Assembly: GCA_011037195.1 (NCBI GenBank)
Contig: JAAEAF010007712.1
Location: forward strand, 1 to 64,000
Length of the DNA stretch: 64,000 nucleotides
Origin: Triatoma infestans
Taxonomy: Eukaryota; Arthropoda; Insecta; Hemiptera; Reduviidae
Direction: 5' to 3'
Every line of letters begins with the position of its first letter. Position 1 is the first letter of the stretch. Positions 12,094 through 23,189 of the stretch are shown one piece after another. The notes under the pieces were generated by a model. It was not told the DNA's origin. It did no database searches and was given only the letters and a program-made list of their open reading frames with translations. A program made the position numbers and the translations under genes.

Positions 12094-13112
12094 AAAAATG
12101 TTAAAATTTAGGGGAAAAAAAAGAGAGGAAAAAAGAAAATTTTTATATGGAGAATTAACAAAAGCTAAAACTTTTCTAAAATAAATAGTTTCGATTTCAG
12201 GAAAATTATATAAAAAAACTATGTTGTAAATAGAATGTTGAGGTAAGTAGATTATTGAAAAACTCTTTTTTCAAAACTTTTCACCGAAGTTTCGGCAAAT
12301 TTATTACCTTCTTCACGGTCTGAATAAAGATTATAAAGCAAATAAAAAAATCAAAAAATTTGAAAAAAAGATTTTCTTTTAACCGAATCTCAATATCTTA
12401 TATAAATACAGCTGTCGTAACGAACATCAAAACATTAAATAAACTTTGATTAATAATTTCTTAATATTTTGTATAGATATATGCAGTCAAATCCTTGAAA
12501 TATTGATGTATTTTCCTTATATCAGACAAGCTATATTCTAATTAGTCACGTTCAATATGAATATACAAATGAATATGTGTTACATAATCATGTATTTATT
12601 TATTAAATCCTAAAAGTAACCATTAATTCAATTCGTAAATTCCAGAAATAGATTCCATAAATTTCTTACAAGAAAAAAAGAAGATATTTTCTAATTCATT
12701 CAGTTATTGAAAACATTCTAACACATCTTTTGTTAAGATGAGATCTGAATGACCCATGACCTTCTGAAACAAGTTATTGCAGATTGCCATCTTACACTTC
12801 TCACTGCAAGCTTTTGCTCGGTCCACTTCATTTTTCGATTAAACTAATTTTGATTATTAACTTTGTATTCGCTTCTCTTGTTAGCCATAATCCAAATTGT
12901 GTCACACGGCACATAAATACATTTTATAAACTGGCTAGATGATATAGTTTTATTATTATTATTATTATTATTTAAAATTTTGAAAATCTTACATATAAAT
13001 GACAAACATACATATGACAATTTTCTTACTATATCTTGTAAAATTAATTAATTAAATTCATACAGTATAAATAGTAATTGAAGCAATAAAATTTGTTAAC
13101 AATTCAATACAA
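12094..13112. other. AT-rich stretch, mostly without features
   Basis: Apart from the degenerate motif B at 12270-12345 and a (TTA)n microsatellite near 12949-12972, I see nothing. The missing 5' exon of the downstream transporter could be here, but I could not identify it. Confidence 0.4.
12270..12345 (-). repeat. Hammerhead-like motif B copy, degenerate
   Basis: On the - strand it reads GTGAAGAAGG, a loop, then TTTGCCGAAACTTCGG. This is the same arrangement (TGANGA, hairpin, GAAAC) as the better copy at 58560-58600. The first core base and the cleavage-site side are altered. Confidence 0.4.
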
Positions 13113-13344
13113 GGGAAGGGGTTAGCTCGGTTGTTAGCGCATTGGACTCCTACACGGATGACCCAGGTTCGAATCCAGCTGTGCTACCCTTAGATTTTTT
13201 CTTCCTAGGAGCTCCTACAGCTCACTGTCCGGTGATGGGTATTGTCTGTAATGAGAGAACTCTGTCCGGATGCCGACAGTGCATTGAGAAGGCTCCGGGC
13301 GCCTATGACCATAGATGTTGATGCGCCTTAATTTAAAAAAAAAA
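13113..13344 (+). repeat. tRNA-derived SINE copy, well preserved
   Basis: The head contains an A-box-like TTAGCTCGGTTGTTAGCGCA and a canonical B-box GGTTCGAATCC, as in RNA polymerase III internal promoters. The body (CTGTCCGGTGATGG, GAGAGAAC, GACAGTGCATTGAGAAGGCT, GATGTTGATGCGCC) is shared with five other copies. It ends in poly(A). ATTCAA on both sides may be a short target-site duplication. This is the best reference copy in the window. Confidence 0.85.
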
Positions 13345-13454
13345 TTCAACAAAATAATTTGATATCAATTCAAAACAACCAAGGTATATACAATATATTG
13401 AAATATTCAAAATTAAAGTATAGAATTCAATTACAACGTCTGCATGTGCTAGTC

Positions 13455-13560
13455 AGGATCTCATACTATTTATGAAGAAGACATCCTGATGGTAGCAATC
13501 GCCGATGGTCAGTGACCATAATTCGAAGGAGCTATTCTGGAAATATGACTCCAAAAGATA
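13455..13560 (+). repeat. Motif A repeat, degenerate copy
   Basis: It contains GACATCCTGATGGTAGCAAT, then CGCCGATGGTCAGTGACCAT and a GGAGCTATTCTGGAAATATG tail. It parallels the clean copy at 14233 (CATCCTGATGA...GTCGATGACC...CCTATCACGGAAATAT) but has lost the GAAAC element. It abuts the transporter's first visible exon on the upstream side. Confidence 0.45.
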
Positions 13561-13744
13561 TGTAGATATCTTTCAAATTTGTTTCATTCCAAATATTTCA
13601 CCTGATTATTATTATTATAATCAGACGTACAGATGAAATAGTGTAGAGATTAATTAATTGTTATTTATAAATTTTACATTTGTTATTAAATTCTTGTTTC
13701 TTAAGTGTACTAATTTGTTAAAAATAACCATTTTTTTTTTGCAG

Positions 13745-16700
13745 CATGTCCTCCTCAAAGATACGTGATAAGCATATTATGCTTTGCTGGTTTGGCATTA
13801 ACATATATTATGAGATTTTGCCTTGGTCTAGTTATCACCGAAATGGTTGTGCCGATACACATTGCCAAGCCAGGCCAATATGATCCGGATGCTTGTCCCA
13901 ATGATATCTCCAACTCAACCATTCATCCTGACAAGGTTTTTTTGAACAAAATATTGAATTCAAGATGATTACACTATTATAAAAAAAAATCTGAATAGTC
14001 CAATTTTTATTGACAAATTTTCTTTAAACTTGCTCTTATATTTACTAAACATTTATTGGAGCTTGTTAACAAAAATTAAAGATGGTGGTGATTATACTTG
14101 TTCACTTGACTGCAACTTGTAAAAGGCTTTTTATAGGACCTATAGGAAACTTGTAAGGACTTGGATGCACTATTGTATGTATAAATTATTTTGCTTTGTG
14201 GAAGTCTGAGTTATCGCACTGTTTCAACAAAACATCCTGATGACGGGCGATCGCCCGAAACCGGTCGATGACCACAAAAAAAAAACAGCCTATCACGGAA
14301 ATATATTTGATATTAGTGTACGGGTTTTGGGTTTAGGTCATTGAATGTGCCTACCTCTGCTAACCGGTTAGTGAATGTTTTAGGGGTTGATCAGAATAGA
14401 AATACCTATGTTGAGTAACATTAGTATTACTGAACACTGCTTGTATTGAGTGCAAGTAATAAATACTACAAGGACTTTACATTGTAATGTTTCAGAGTGA
14501 GAGAGTTTGGTAGCATGAGAAGAAAGTGACAGACTCTCTGGCAGAGTGACCAAGTGGGAATGGAGTATGTAGTACTTTGTCGGTTGATGATCCTCGAGTT
14601 AGATTCCGGTTCTTTTAAACAGGCGTCTGATCTTACCCCTCTCTATAACTTCTTCCAGTTCCTCCTTAGATTGCCTTTTTTGCAAGCTTGAGGGAGAAAT
14701 GCAGTGAACTAGAGGTGGGAAGTGATTAGATTCATACCATAACAACCGCTTAGCAACTTACCTTGTTAGGTAGTTAATTTAGAATCATAGAATCCCCTAA
14801 AATAATCTTTTTCGAAAAATATTTCAGATAAAAGTTTATAATCAAGCCGTTTTCGAGAAAATTCCATATAACCCAGAAAATAATACTGTAAATTTGCACC
14901 CAGTTTCCTTCTAATTTGGAATTCGAGCAAACTGGCACTTTACTTAGTAAAACAGCTCTTTCAAAACATCCAAAAATAAATTTTTCCGGAAGAGTTTGAA
15001 TGAAAGTGGTAGCTAATTATGTATGTAGTCTGCATGCCAAGTTAAAAGAAAATTGTTGGAGCCTTTTTTGTGAGACTCACGAAAAAGTGAAAAAAAAAAA
15101 CCTATTCAAAGTGGCACTTCCGATTGATGGATTTTGAACGAAACCTTCGTAACGGATTTGGTGGTGGTATATTAAGTATATTTAGTCTACCACACGGTGA
15201 AAACTCAATTTCCAAAATTTGACCGATCACAATACTTTCTCTTACAGCTATAAGAGAAAGTAATTAGTTTCATGATTAAAATTTTGACTTACAAAAGTTT
15301 AAAGGAACTAGTGAGTTACTAACAGTTTTACTTTCTCTTTATAAGAAACATTTGGGTAGATTTTAAATTGGTTAGGGATTTTAACTTTCCAGGGTATATA
15401 CTTTCCAGTGAAGATGGCTGGGTCAGTCGATACATATACCTGGGTTAGTCGAAATTATGACATAAAGTCATGTTTGAAGATATTTTCTTCAGCAATATGT
15501 TAACTGATTTCCATTATCTGTCTTCTTAGACCGGATTACAGCTATCTGAACAATTGTTCAAAAATATTTCCAAAAAAAAAAAATATTGATTTCCCTGAAA
15601 AATTCCCAACCCCTTCACGAAAAAGTTTAAAAATGTAGATAGATTAAAAGTTTCTAGAATATTCAGATGTTCAGTTCAAAAACTAGAATAAAAAAAATAT
15701 GTTCACTTAAAATTTATCTGGTAGCATAATCTCAGCATAAATACTATATTATAAGTCATTTAGAAACAAAAAAAAAATCTTTTTTTAGCTTTGAACTATT
15801 TCTAGATACAGATTTTCCTGATAAACTTCTAGGAACGATTCCGTGTCCTAGGAGGGTGGAGAATTTCATTGGAGCGAATCCACTCAGGGTCTAATACTGA
15901 GTTCCTTTTTCTGGGGTTATGTTGTAACCCAAGTACCTGGTGGTATACTGGCCGACAAGTTTGGAGGGAAATTAATACTTGGAATAGGCCTGGCTGTTAG
16001 TACTATTGGGACTATCATCACTCCACTGGCAGCTCGGGCAGGAGGTTCTGCAGCCTTCATAACAGTGCGCGTTTTAATGGGCCTTGGTCAGGTAAGAACT
16101 ATTTTGTAAAGTTACAAGTTACATTGGTTCAGAAAGAGGACCAATATAAATACTAGTAATTGAAGCCCTTAAATTGTGTTTAAATAATGGCCAAATGATT
16201 ATTAATTAGTAAGTAATAATGTTTGTTTATATAAATAATTTCAGGAAACATATTTTCTAATTGAGAAATATAAATAACAAAATTTGAACCAAAAACAACG
16301 AAATGTTGATTATTTGCTGGCCCTGGATCCATTTAAATTGAAATGCATTTTTTATTTTACTAAAATCATTTTGCATTTCCACTGAGAGTATTTTTAACTT
16401 TATTTTTTACGGAATTATGAAAAACGCTAGTTTTTCATGAGGCATATAGAGATTTTGGAATTGTGTTTTCATATTAGTAAATGACTCCATTTTTTTGTGT
16501 ACCATTATAAACAATTTCATATATAAATTTTGATTGCAGATACACAATTTTCGTTTTTAGTCGATGAAGTATAATACTGCTAAATAAAACCACATACCTA
16601 GGAAAAAAATGTCTGAAAAATCAATTATATTTGTTTGGGTTAATTTATCTTATATTTAAAACCATTTTCGAAATGCTGTTTTCATATGATATTTTGAATG

Positions 16701-19700
16701 TACTTTTGAAAAACAATTTGCATTTTCAAGTGTTATTTTTGGAGGCGCGAACAAGAAATGAAGCAATGAGAATGTCATTCTGTGAATAGGATAACCTCAT
16801 TTGGTTGGATCTCTAGAAAGATTGCTTGCATTTCATAATTCAAAGGAATTTTTAAACTTGGAAGGGAAAATTAAAAAGATTAATTGCAGCTGCTTTTGGG
16901 GTTTGTGTTCCCCCCCCAAGCCATGACTCGGCTATAAACCATTCTACGTCGCCCGGCCCTAGAATAAAAAGGCTGCGCTGACGACTGTGTTGTTTGTTTA
17001 GTTGGATATCCAGGGGGCACGTGAGAACAATCTCGGACGCAAACAACTTCACCCTCCCAAAATTCAATATTCAAAATATAATATGAAAATCGCATTTCGA
17101 AAATGTTATTAAGTACAAAATAAATAAACCTATTTGATTTTGAGAAATTTGTTACCTAGATATCAGTTTCATCTAATAGTATTATACTTTATTGACTAAA
17201 AACGAAAGTTGTATCAAAATTTGTGGGTGAAATTGTCGTTTTTTGGATCTAATAAATTTGTATGAATCTTACCTTACCTACCTTAGGATCAAATCGCTCA
17301 ACTTTGTAATGTCACATAAAGAAAAGTTTGGAGTCATTTACTAATATGAAAACACCAATTCGTGTTTATGATGAAAGTTGGCTTCGTTGGAAATCGAACT
17401 GTATCAGCTTTAATAAATATAGCTTTCCCGTTAAGGAGACTGATAATAAAATCAAATTTAGATTTTTGGAAAATTGCACAACTTATTGAACATCCATTTG
17501 TTGAGAGCAATGTATTAATAAAATAAAATGCCAAATTTACAAAGCTTTCTTAAAAATCTGCTTCCGGTTGAGAACAAAACATTGAGTTTTTAAATTATGG
17601 AAAGCCTGTTTTCTATTTGTTATTTTGAATGGATTTTAAAGCATTTAAATTGAAATAGAACATGATTTTATTTTGTATTACAAGTGATTTCGCATGTTTC
17701 CTCATTAGCAGTACTATTTTCAGGGCGTAATCTATCCTTCATTGCATGTTTTGGCAGCAAATTGGGTTCCAACGGAAGAACGAGGTCGTCTTGGATGTTT
17801 TATATTTGCTGGTATACAAAAATATATATATAGTTTTAATTGTTAAGGATCAGTGTGAAATTTTTAATTTTACCAGAATACCTATTAATAGATGTTACAT
17901 AAAAGATGTTATTATTTATCTTACAGAAGTACATTATGGAACAAGTTATTAATAGAGTCAAGCTTTGTAAAAGATTGACTTCATGTACAATTCAACACAT
18001 TTCACCAAATCAGATAGTTATGCCACTTTGCTATTCAACGATGATCTTTCGATTTCGAAATAAGATGTATGGATTGAAGTGTTACTTTCTTAAGTAGTTA
18101 GAAAAGGCAACAATATTTTTTCACTAATAAATAAAAATATACCTATCAAAATATATCTATAACTATCAAAATTCTATTTGTAGCGATATATGTAATTTAA
18201 ATGTTTCGCAATCTTTTGCCTAACCTTTAAGAGGCTCAAGAAAAAAAGTGGAAAACCCTGCTATTAAAGGATAATGCCCCTTAATTTCCTTTATTTTTTA
18301 CTTAAACAAAGCCGGGGAAATGATGAAAGTAAAAAAAGAAGAATAAGCACGATTAGGCTTCTGGATTTTAAATATCTCTTGTGAAATGGATATCAATAAT
18401 TAGAGTTTTGAACAAGTTACAGGCAAATAATGCTGAAACGCTTCGATGGACTCAGATAGATAAAAGTAAGACATGAATTGAAAATCCACGAATAGAATCA
18501 CAAGACTTATCTATTCCGGTCCACTTTTACATCTGCCTAACGGTATAAACAACAAATTCAAACAAACCGTCAATCTTGATATTCAAATATTACAATTACA
18601 GGTGCAAACTTTGGTAATGTAATATCAATGAGCTTAACTGGTCTAATATTGGGACAATTTCATGGTGGCTGGCCGGTGGTATTTTATGTCTATGGAATAC
18701 TTGGATTGGGATGGCTTTGTCTATGGTACTTCTTTGCATATAGCACACCATTAGAACATCCTTCCCTTAGCGACAATGAAGCTAAATATTTAAGAGAATA
18801 TTCTCAATCTGTAAATATTGATAAGGTACGATCAACAGTAACAAAGAATCAAGGTGTAATTAAGAATTATTTAACTTTGCATTACCAATAAAAGAAGATT
18901 TTCAAGAATTTATTGTGAAAATAGGCATTGCACGATTCCACTCCTTGGAGAGACATTTTGACTTCGTTACCACTGTGGGCTCTGATTATTGGCCAAATAG
19001 GACACGACTGGGGCTTGTTTACTATCATTACGGATCTACCAAAATATATGAAGAGTGTTATGCATTTTACAATTACAGAAGTGAGTGAACTGTTGTTTTA
19101 TTTTCTTTTTAAATATAAATTAATATTTTCGTTAAGGAGGATAAGTTTCTTGTTAATAAACACTTTAGAACAATTACTTACTTGTTACGACTCCAACACC
19201 GAGTTTATATATTATATTAAAATATTGTAAAATAGTTGTTGAAGTTCGATCACGAAAACAAACTCAGTAGACACGCCTGGTAGTATGGAGATGCATCTGG
19301 GAAGGGTACCCAGGATCAAATTCTGCAATAGTTTAAAATAAATTTCAATTTGCTTTGTATATAATACTTTTTTATTTTTTTTATTTTACACAAATATGCA
19401 ATGTGCAATTAGGTACAGACCTTGAAGAAGGCAAAAAAGATGCCGAAAGTCGGTGAAAATTTGAAAATGTTTGTATTTGTTACGGAACTCAACATCCATT
19501 TTACAATATCAACAGTGATCTTAACGAACATCTAAAACATTATATTAAATAATAGTTATTACTGTCTCTTTAGAATGGGCTGCTGTTATCTTTGCCATAT
19601 TTATTGATGTGGATAGTGGCCATACTTTCAGGATATCTAGTTGATTGGATGCTTCAAAAAAAGTTCTTCGGTAGAACTACAACAAGGAAGATATTTACTA

Positions 19701-22218
19701 CTTTAGGTTGGTCAAGGATATTTTTTTCTTTTCTTAAATACCAATTTTTCCTACAAATATCTTGCGCTAAACACTTCACTATCCATTATTTGGAATTTAT
19801 ACAATTCCATATTACGAATTTGAAGTGTACTGATGTGACACTCTTCAAGGAACCTAATGTCACAGGTTCAATTTTCTTGCGAAAATGTTTCAATTAAAAG
19901 TGATAATATACACAGTAATAGGTTTATCTATACAGACATAAATATATAGAAACTTATTTTCAGAAAATATTTTTTTGTTACTAATGTTTGTCAAAATTTA
20001 AATGTCCGGGAAAACATGATTTAGGAAATCTGATATGCTCATTATCAGTTTCGCAAGATGTGATTGTGGCAAACTTTTTTTTTTTTGAGAGGAGGAAAAA
20101 ATGCCTGCGCACCTTCCGACTGCATCGGGTGTGTGGGGCCTGCCCCACTAAAAAAAAACCCCTCATCAAACGGGCGTAGTCTCCGACCCGGAACCGCCTC
20201 ACGGCATTACTTCGGGTGGACGCCCCATAACTTCTTCTCATCTACCTGCCTACACCATGCCTTTCCAAATCTCTTCTTTTCTTTATTAAAATTGTGTGTA
20301 CCGTATTCGTGATATGGTTCCAATTATTAACCTCCATTAACATCTTTTTCCAAATTATCTGGGGAGAGCTGTCCAACGGTCTCGTGGAGGTTTGCTCTGC
20401 TTTCTCTCCATTTAACGCATTCAAAAAAAGTATGGAAAGCATCATCGGTTGTTGAATCACCGTATATGCAAGCTCCGGAGTTCCTTTTGCCTATACGTTG
20501 GAGATAGGCAGCAAAATACCCATGTCCAGAGAGGAGCTGGGTCAAATAAAAATCTACTTCGCCATGCTTCCTTGAGGCCTAGATGACAGGATCAGGAATG
20601 ATTCTGGCGGTCTATCTGCCACGGTTTTCATCTCTCCATCGCGTCCTCAATGCTTCATTGAGCCAAACAGCAGCCTGCTTCTTGGCCTCGGAGCATTCCA
20701 GGTCTCGCTGGTAAATATACCTGATCTGCCTTGCTCTTGCCATCAAGTCTATCGGCACAACTCCTGCAATTACCATAGCCGCTACCCCTGAGACCGTTCG
20801 GTACGCACTGGTAATCCTTAGGGCTCCACGCCTCTGAACTCTGAGCAATATTTTCTGGTACCTGGCGATTTCCATCTTCTCGGCCCAAATCTCACAGCCG
20901 TACAACATAATTGAATTCACTGTGGACATCAGCAATCTTCTTTTGGTCGAGCAGGGTCCCCTGACGTTACTCATAACTCTGCTCAACGCCGCAACTGTCC
21001 TTTCAGCTTTTGATGCTACAGTTTTGAAATGTTCTCTGAACGAAAGCCTTGAGTCCAGATGAAGACCTAAATATTTAACCGTTTTCTTGGTACTGATCAC
21101 TAATGGATCGACCACCATCGGTATCTCTATCTCTATATGTCTTCTCGTGACAAGCAAAATCTCCGTCTTTTCCGTAGCAAGTTCTAGACCATGTTCGTCT
21201 AACCAACCTTTTATTCGCCGCATCACCTGGTTCAGTCTAAGTTGCGCTATGTCGATATCCCTTGCTGAAATTACAGCAATAATATCATCAGCATAACCTA
21301 CTAGGTGCGTGCCGAGCGGCATTTCCATTCGAAGTATACCATCGTACATAGCATTCCATAGCTCCGGGCCCAATACGGATCCTTGCGCAACACCACCTGT
21401 AATCTCTAACTGCCATCGACCATCTTTAGACTCTTCCAGAGATAGCGTCTATTAGCCTAAGAAGGTATTTTGGTATTCGGAATTCTCTTTCCAGAGCCTT
21501 TAGCATGTCAGGCCACCTCGCCGAGTTAAAAGCATTCCTCACGTCGAGGGTTGCTAGTAATACAATCGACCTTGGATGTTGTCCACTTTGGGTAATCGCG
21601 CGGGCAAACTTTGTGGCAAACTTTCCCTACAACAATCTTAAAAATTAAGCAGTCTTTTAAACCTTTCAGACCTCATTTTTGGATGAAGTTGAATGAAGTT
21701 CGAAATGTTTTTTTCATTTTTCAAAATCAATAACTTCATTTCTTGTTACAGCATCAGCAGGTCCAGCACTGGGCATTCTAGGTGCAACCTATGCTGGTTG
21801 TAATAGAAGTGGGGCAACTGTTTCTTTCATAGTAGGAATGGGTTTTATGGGATTTTTCTATCCCAGCCTTAAGGTGAATGCATTAGATCTGAGCCCTAAC
21901 TTTGCTGGCTCATTGAGTGCTTTAGTCATGGGTGTAGGAGCTGTATCCGGCATACTTACACCTTACTTAGTTGGAGTATTAACGCCAGAGGTTAGATGGT
22001 TTATTTATCTTCTATAAAATTTAAAAAAATAAACTTTTGAGTGAAAAAATTACACAAAGAAATATTTTCAGAGTACATTAAAACAGTGGAGACTTGTGTT
22101 TTGGATTTCCGTGGGAGTACTCATAGTAACAAATATTATTTATGTAATTGCCGGTTCTGGAGAAGTTCAGTCATGGAATAATCCAAAAAAAGACAAAGAA
22201 AAAAGGTCCTTACCGTAA
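13745..22218 (+). CDS. SLC17-type solute transporter (major facilitator superfamily), first coding exon not found
   Basis: A 12-helix membrane transporter of the SLC17 / sodium-phosphate cotransporter-like group, which moves organic or inorganic anions; the substrate cannot be read from sequence. Visible exons: 13745-13935, 15852-16091, 17724-17811, 18602-18825, 18925-19080, 19574-19706, 21752-21990, 22072-22218. All have AG acceptors and GT donors with matching phases, giving 471 residues to the TAA. Family marks: exon 2 WSESTQGLILSSFFWGYVVT then QVPGGILADKFGGK; exons 2-3 MGLGQ/GVIYPSLHVLAANW then PTEERGRLG; exon 5 DLPKYMKSVMHF; exon 7 the late helices. The product ends in a lysine-rich cytosolic tail. 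The first visible exon starts inside a codon (two bases, CA), so a short upstream exon with the ATG is missing, probably some 15-30 residues. Intron 6 carries a LINE. Introns 4 and 7 are very short (99 and 81 bp). Confidence 0.92.
14233..14270 (+). ncRNA. Hammerhead-ribozyme-like motif (motif A, best copy)
   Basis: Stem I is CATC 14233-14236 with GATG 14267-14270. CTGATGA at 14237-14243 matches the conserved core. Stem II is GGGCG 14245-14249 with CGCCC 14252-14256. GAAA lies at 14257-14260. A palindromic ACCGGT (14260-14265) would form the minimal stem III, leaving C14266 at the expected cleavage position. The one departure is an extra C at 14244, between the core and stem II. Minimal stem III type I hammerheads are known from Penelope-like retroelements. 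Self-cleavage is inferred and may be lost because of the extra base. It lies in the first visible intron of the transporter. Confidence 0.45.
14790..15261 (+). repeat. Family X repeat copy lacking the left terminus
   Basis: It shows the family's CTTTACTTAGTAAAACAGCT, TTTTTCCGGAAGAGTTTGAA, GAAAATTGTTGGAGCC and GGCACTTCCGATTGATGG patches. The end is ACCGATCACAATACTTTCTC then a TAAGAGAAAGT palindrome. It lies within an SLC17 intron. Confidence 0.6.
16905..17058 (+). repeat. Family Y repeat unit
   Basis: It runs from CATGACTCGGCTATAAACCA through CTAGAATAAAAAGGCTGCGC, TTTAGTTGGATATCCAGGGG and GCACGTGAGAACAATCTCGG to an ACTTCACCC end. It is shared with 1222-1386 and 57970-58112. It lies in an SLC17 intron. 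The class is unknown; - strand open frames over it are by-products. Confidence 0.65.
19412..19500 (+). repeat. Hammerhead-like motif B copy, degenerate
   Basis: It reads ACCTTGAAGAAGGCAAAAAA then GATGCCGAAAGTCGGTGAAA. This matches the - strand copy at 12270-12345 and, more loosely, 58560-58600. The hairpin GGCA...TGCC precedes GAAA as in stem II of a hammerhead. The first C of the core is lost. Confidence 0.4.
20064..21624 (-). mobile_element. 5'-truncated R1-like LINE with 14-bp target-site duplication
   Basis: The element occupies about 20078-21610, between direct copies of TTGTGGCAAACTTT (20064-20077 and 21611-21624). The run of T just inside the left copy is its poly(A) tail on the - strand. 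The - strand reading starts inside the RT finger/palm region (LLATLDVRNAFNSARWPDML, about 21500-21570). After a frameshift it continues in a 253-codon frame (21373-20612) with intact YADD (GYADDIIAVISARD), EKTEILLVT and VKYLGLHLDSRLSF. It then runs on to SRKHGEVDFYLTQLLSGHG, then C...D..H.F..C at 20545-20380. The 5' half is missing, so it was probably dead on arrival. Confidence 0.85.
20612..21373 (-). pseudogene. Reverse transcriptase fragment of the R1-like LINE
   Basis: This is the longest retroelement frame in the window at 253 codons. It holds RT domains from just before the YADD active site through the thumb and connection. The catalytic YADD is intact, but finger domains are cut off by a frameshift near 21430 and by the 5' truncation. 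The following part of the same element continues after a stop at 20545-20327. Confidence 0.8.
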
Positions 22219-22363
22219 TCATTTTTAATATTATTATTTTTACCTACAGAATGCAATATTTTCAGATTTTTTTAATTTTCAGGAACAGCAGTTAGTTCCA
22301 CGGTGCTTTAACTGCGATAAGAACTGGCTTTTCGTAAGACTCTGTTATAAATTTTGAAATTGA

Positions 22364-22369
22364 AATAAA
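22364..22369 (+). promoter_or_regulatory. Polyadenylation signal for the SLC17-type gene
   Basis: AATAAA lies 146 bases after the TAA. It is the nearest canonical signal downstream of the last exon, with further AATAAA-like copies just after. Confidence 0.55.
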
Positions 22370-23189
22370 TAAAGTGTAAATAAATTAAGCGTCAAATACA
22401 TAAATATACCTGTTTATTGCTTTCATTATTCAAAAATCAAAAACATTTACCTCTTAATTTAACATAATAGATACCTATTAAAAAATCAATTTCGGTGATT
22501 TAAGTTCATGTAAATTCAGTGTATTCAAATACAGCAGGTAATTTTTATTTATTTAAGTTGGATAATAAAAAATTAACAAAAAATCACAATATAACAAAAC
22601 AATTAGCTTTTCATGGTCAGAAAATGCTAATTTTCAGATTCAATACTAGAAAAGAATGGAAACTGCCAAATCCTGATATCATAAAATACTCTTTTTGTTT
22701 ACATTTTCGTCAAAGAAATAAAAAATTTTATCGATAATTTTTTGTTAAATTCAAGGACGTTGAAGTGTGTTTAGATTTCCACTATTGTAAAATATATAAT
22801 TTCTATTTTAACTTCTTTTAATTTGGTCTTAGGCTCTGCTTATTAGATTTTGAACTATTCTTTGCAAGGAAGCCATAACATTCAAGAATTTTAGTTGTAA
22901 AAACCATAATATTTTATACAATAAAGTTATATGTGCTAAGAATAATCTTCCTTTCAAATTACTGTAAGGGCATACATATATATATATCCGTCGGGCAAAT
23001 GCGATTTATCTTTATTGTACCAATAGTGCATTGCTTGTCAGGTTACTGCATGTGATTTCGATTCTCTCCTTCAATCACTTCCACGCTATGGCGGGAGGAG
23101 TGGAAAAACTTAACAAATTGGAAAGGATAAAAAAAAGAAACATATTATCTGCAATAGAAAAAAAAATCTCGTTTCAATTACTTAATTAC
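22370..23189. other. Intergenic AT-rich DNA
   Basis: Nothing is supportable. Two short + strand frames (22519-22737, 23031-23294) have no recognisable family, and the second overlaps the end of the adjacent LINE. Confidence 0.4.

Noticed and set aside
13113..13190. tRNA gene candidate (A-box and B-box present)
   Set aside because: The same head recurs in several places followed by a common body and poly(A) tail, and it does not fold into a full cloverleaf by eye. It is a tRNA-derived SINE.
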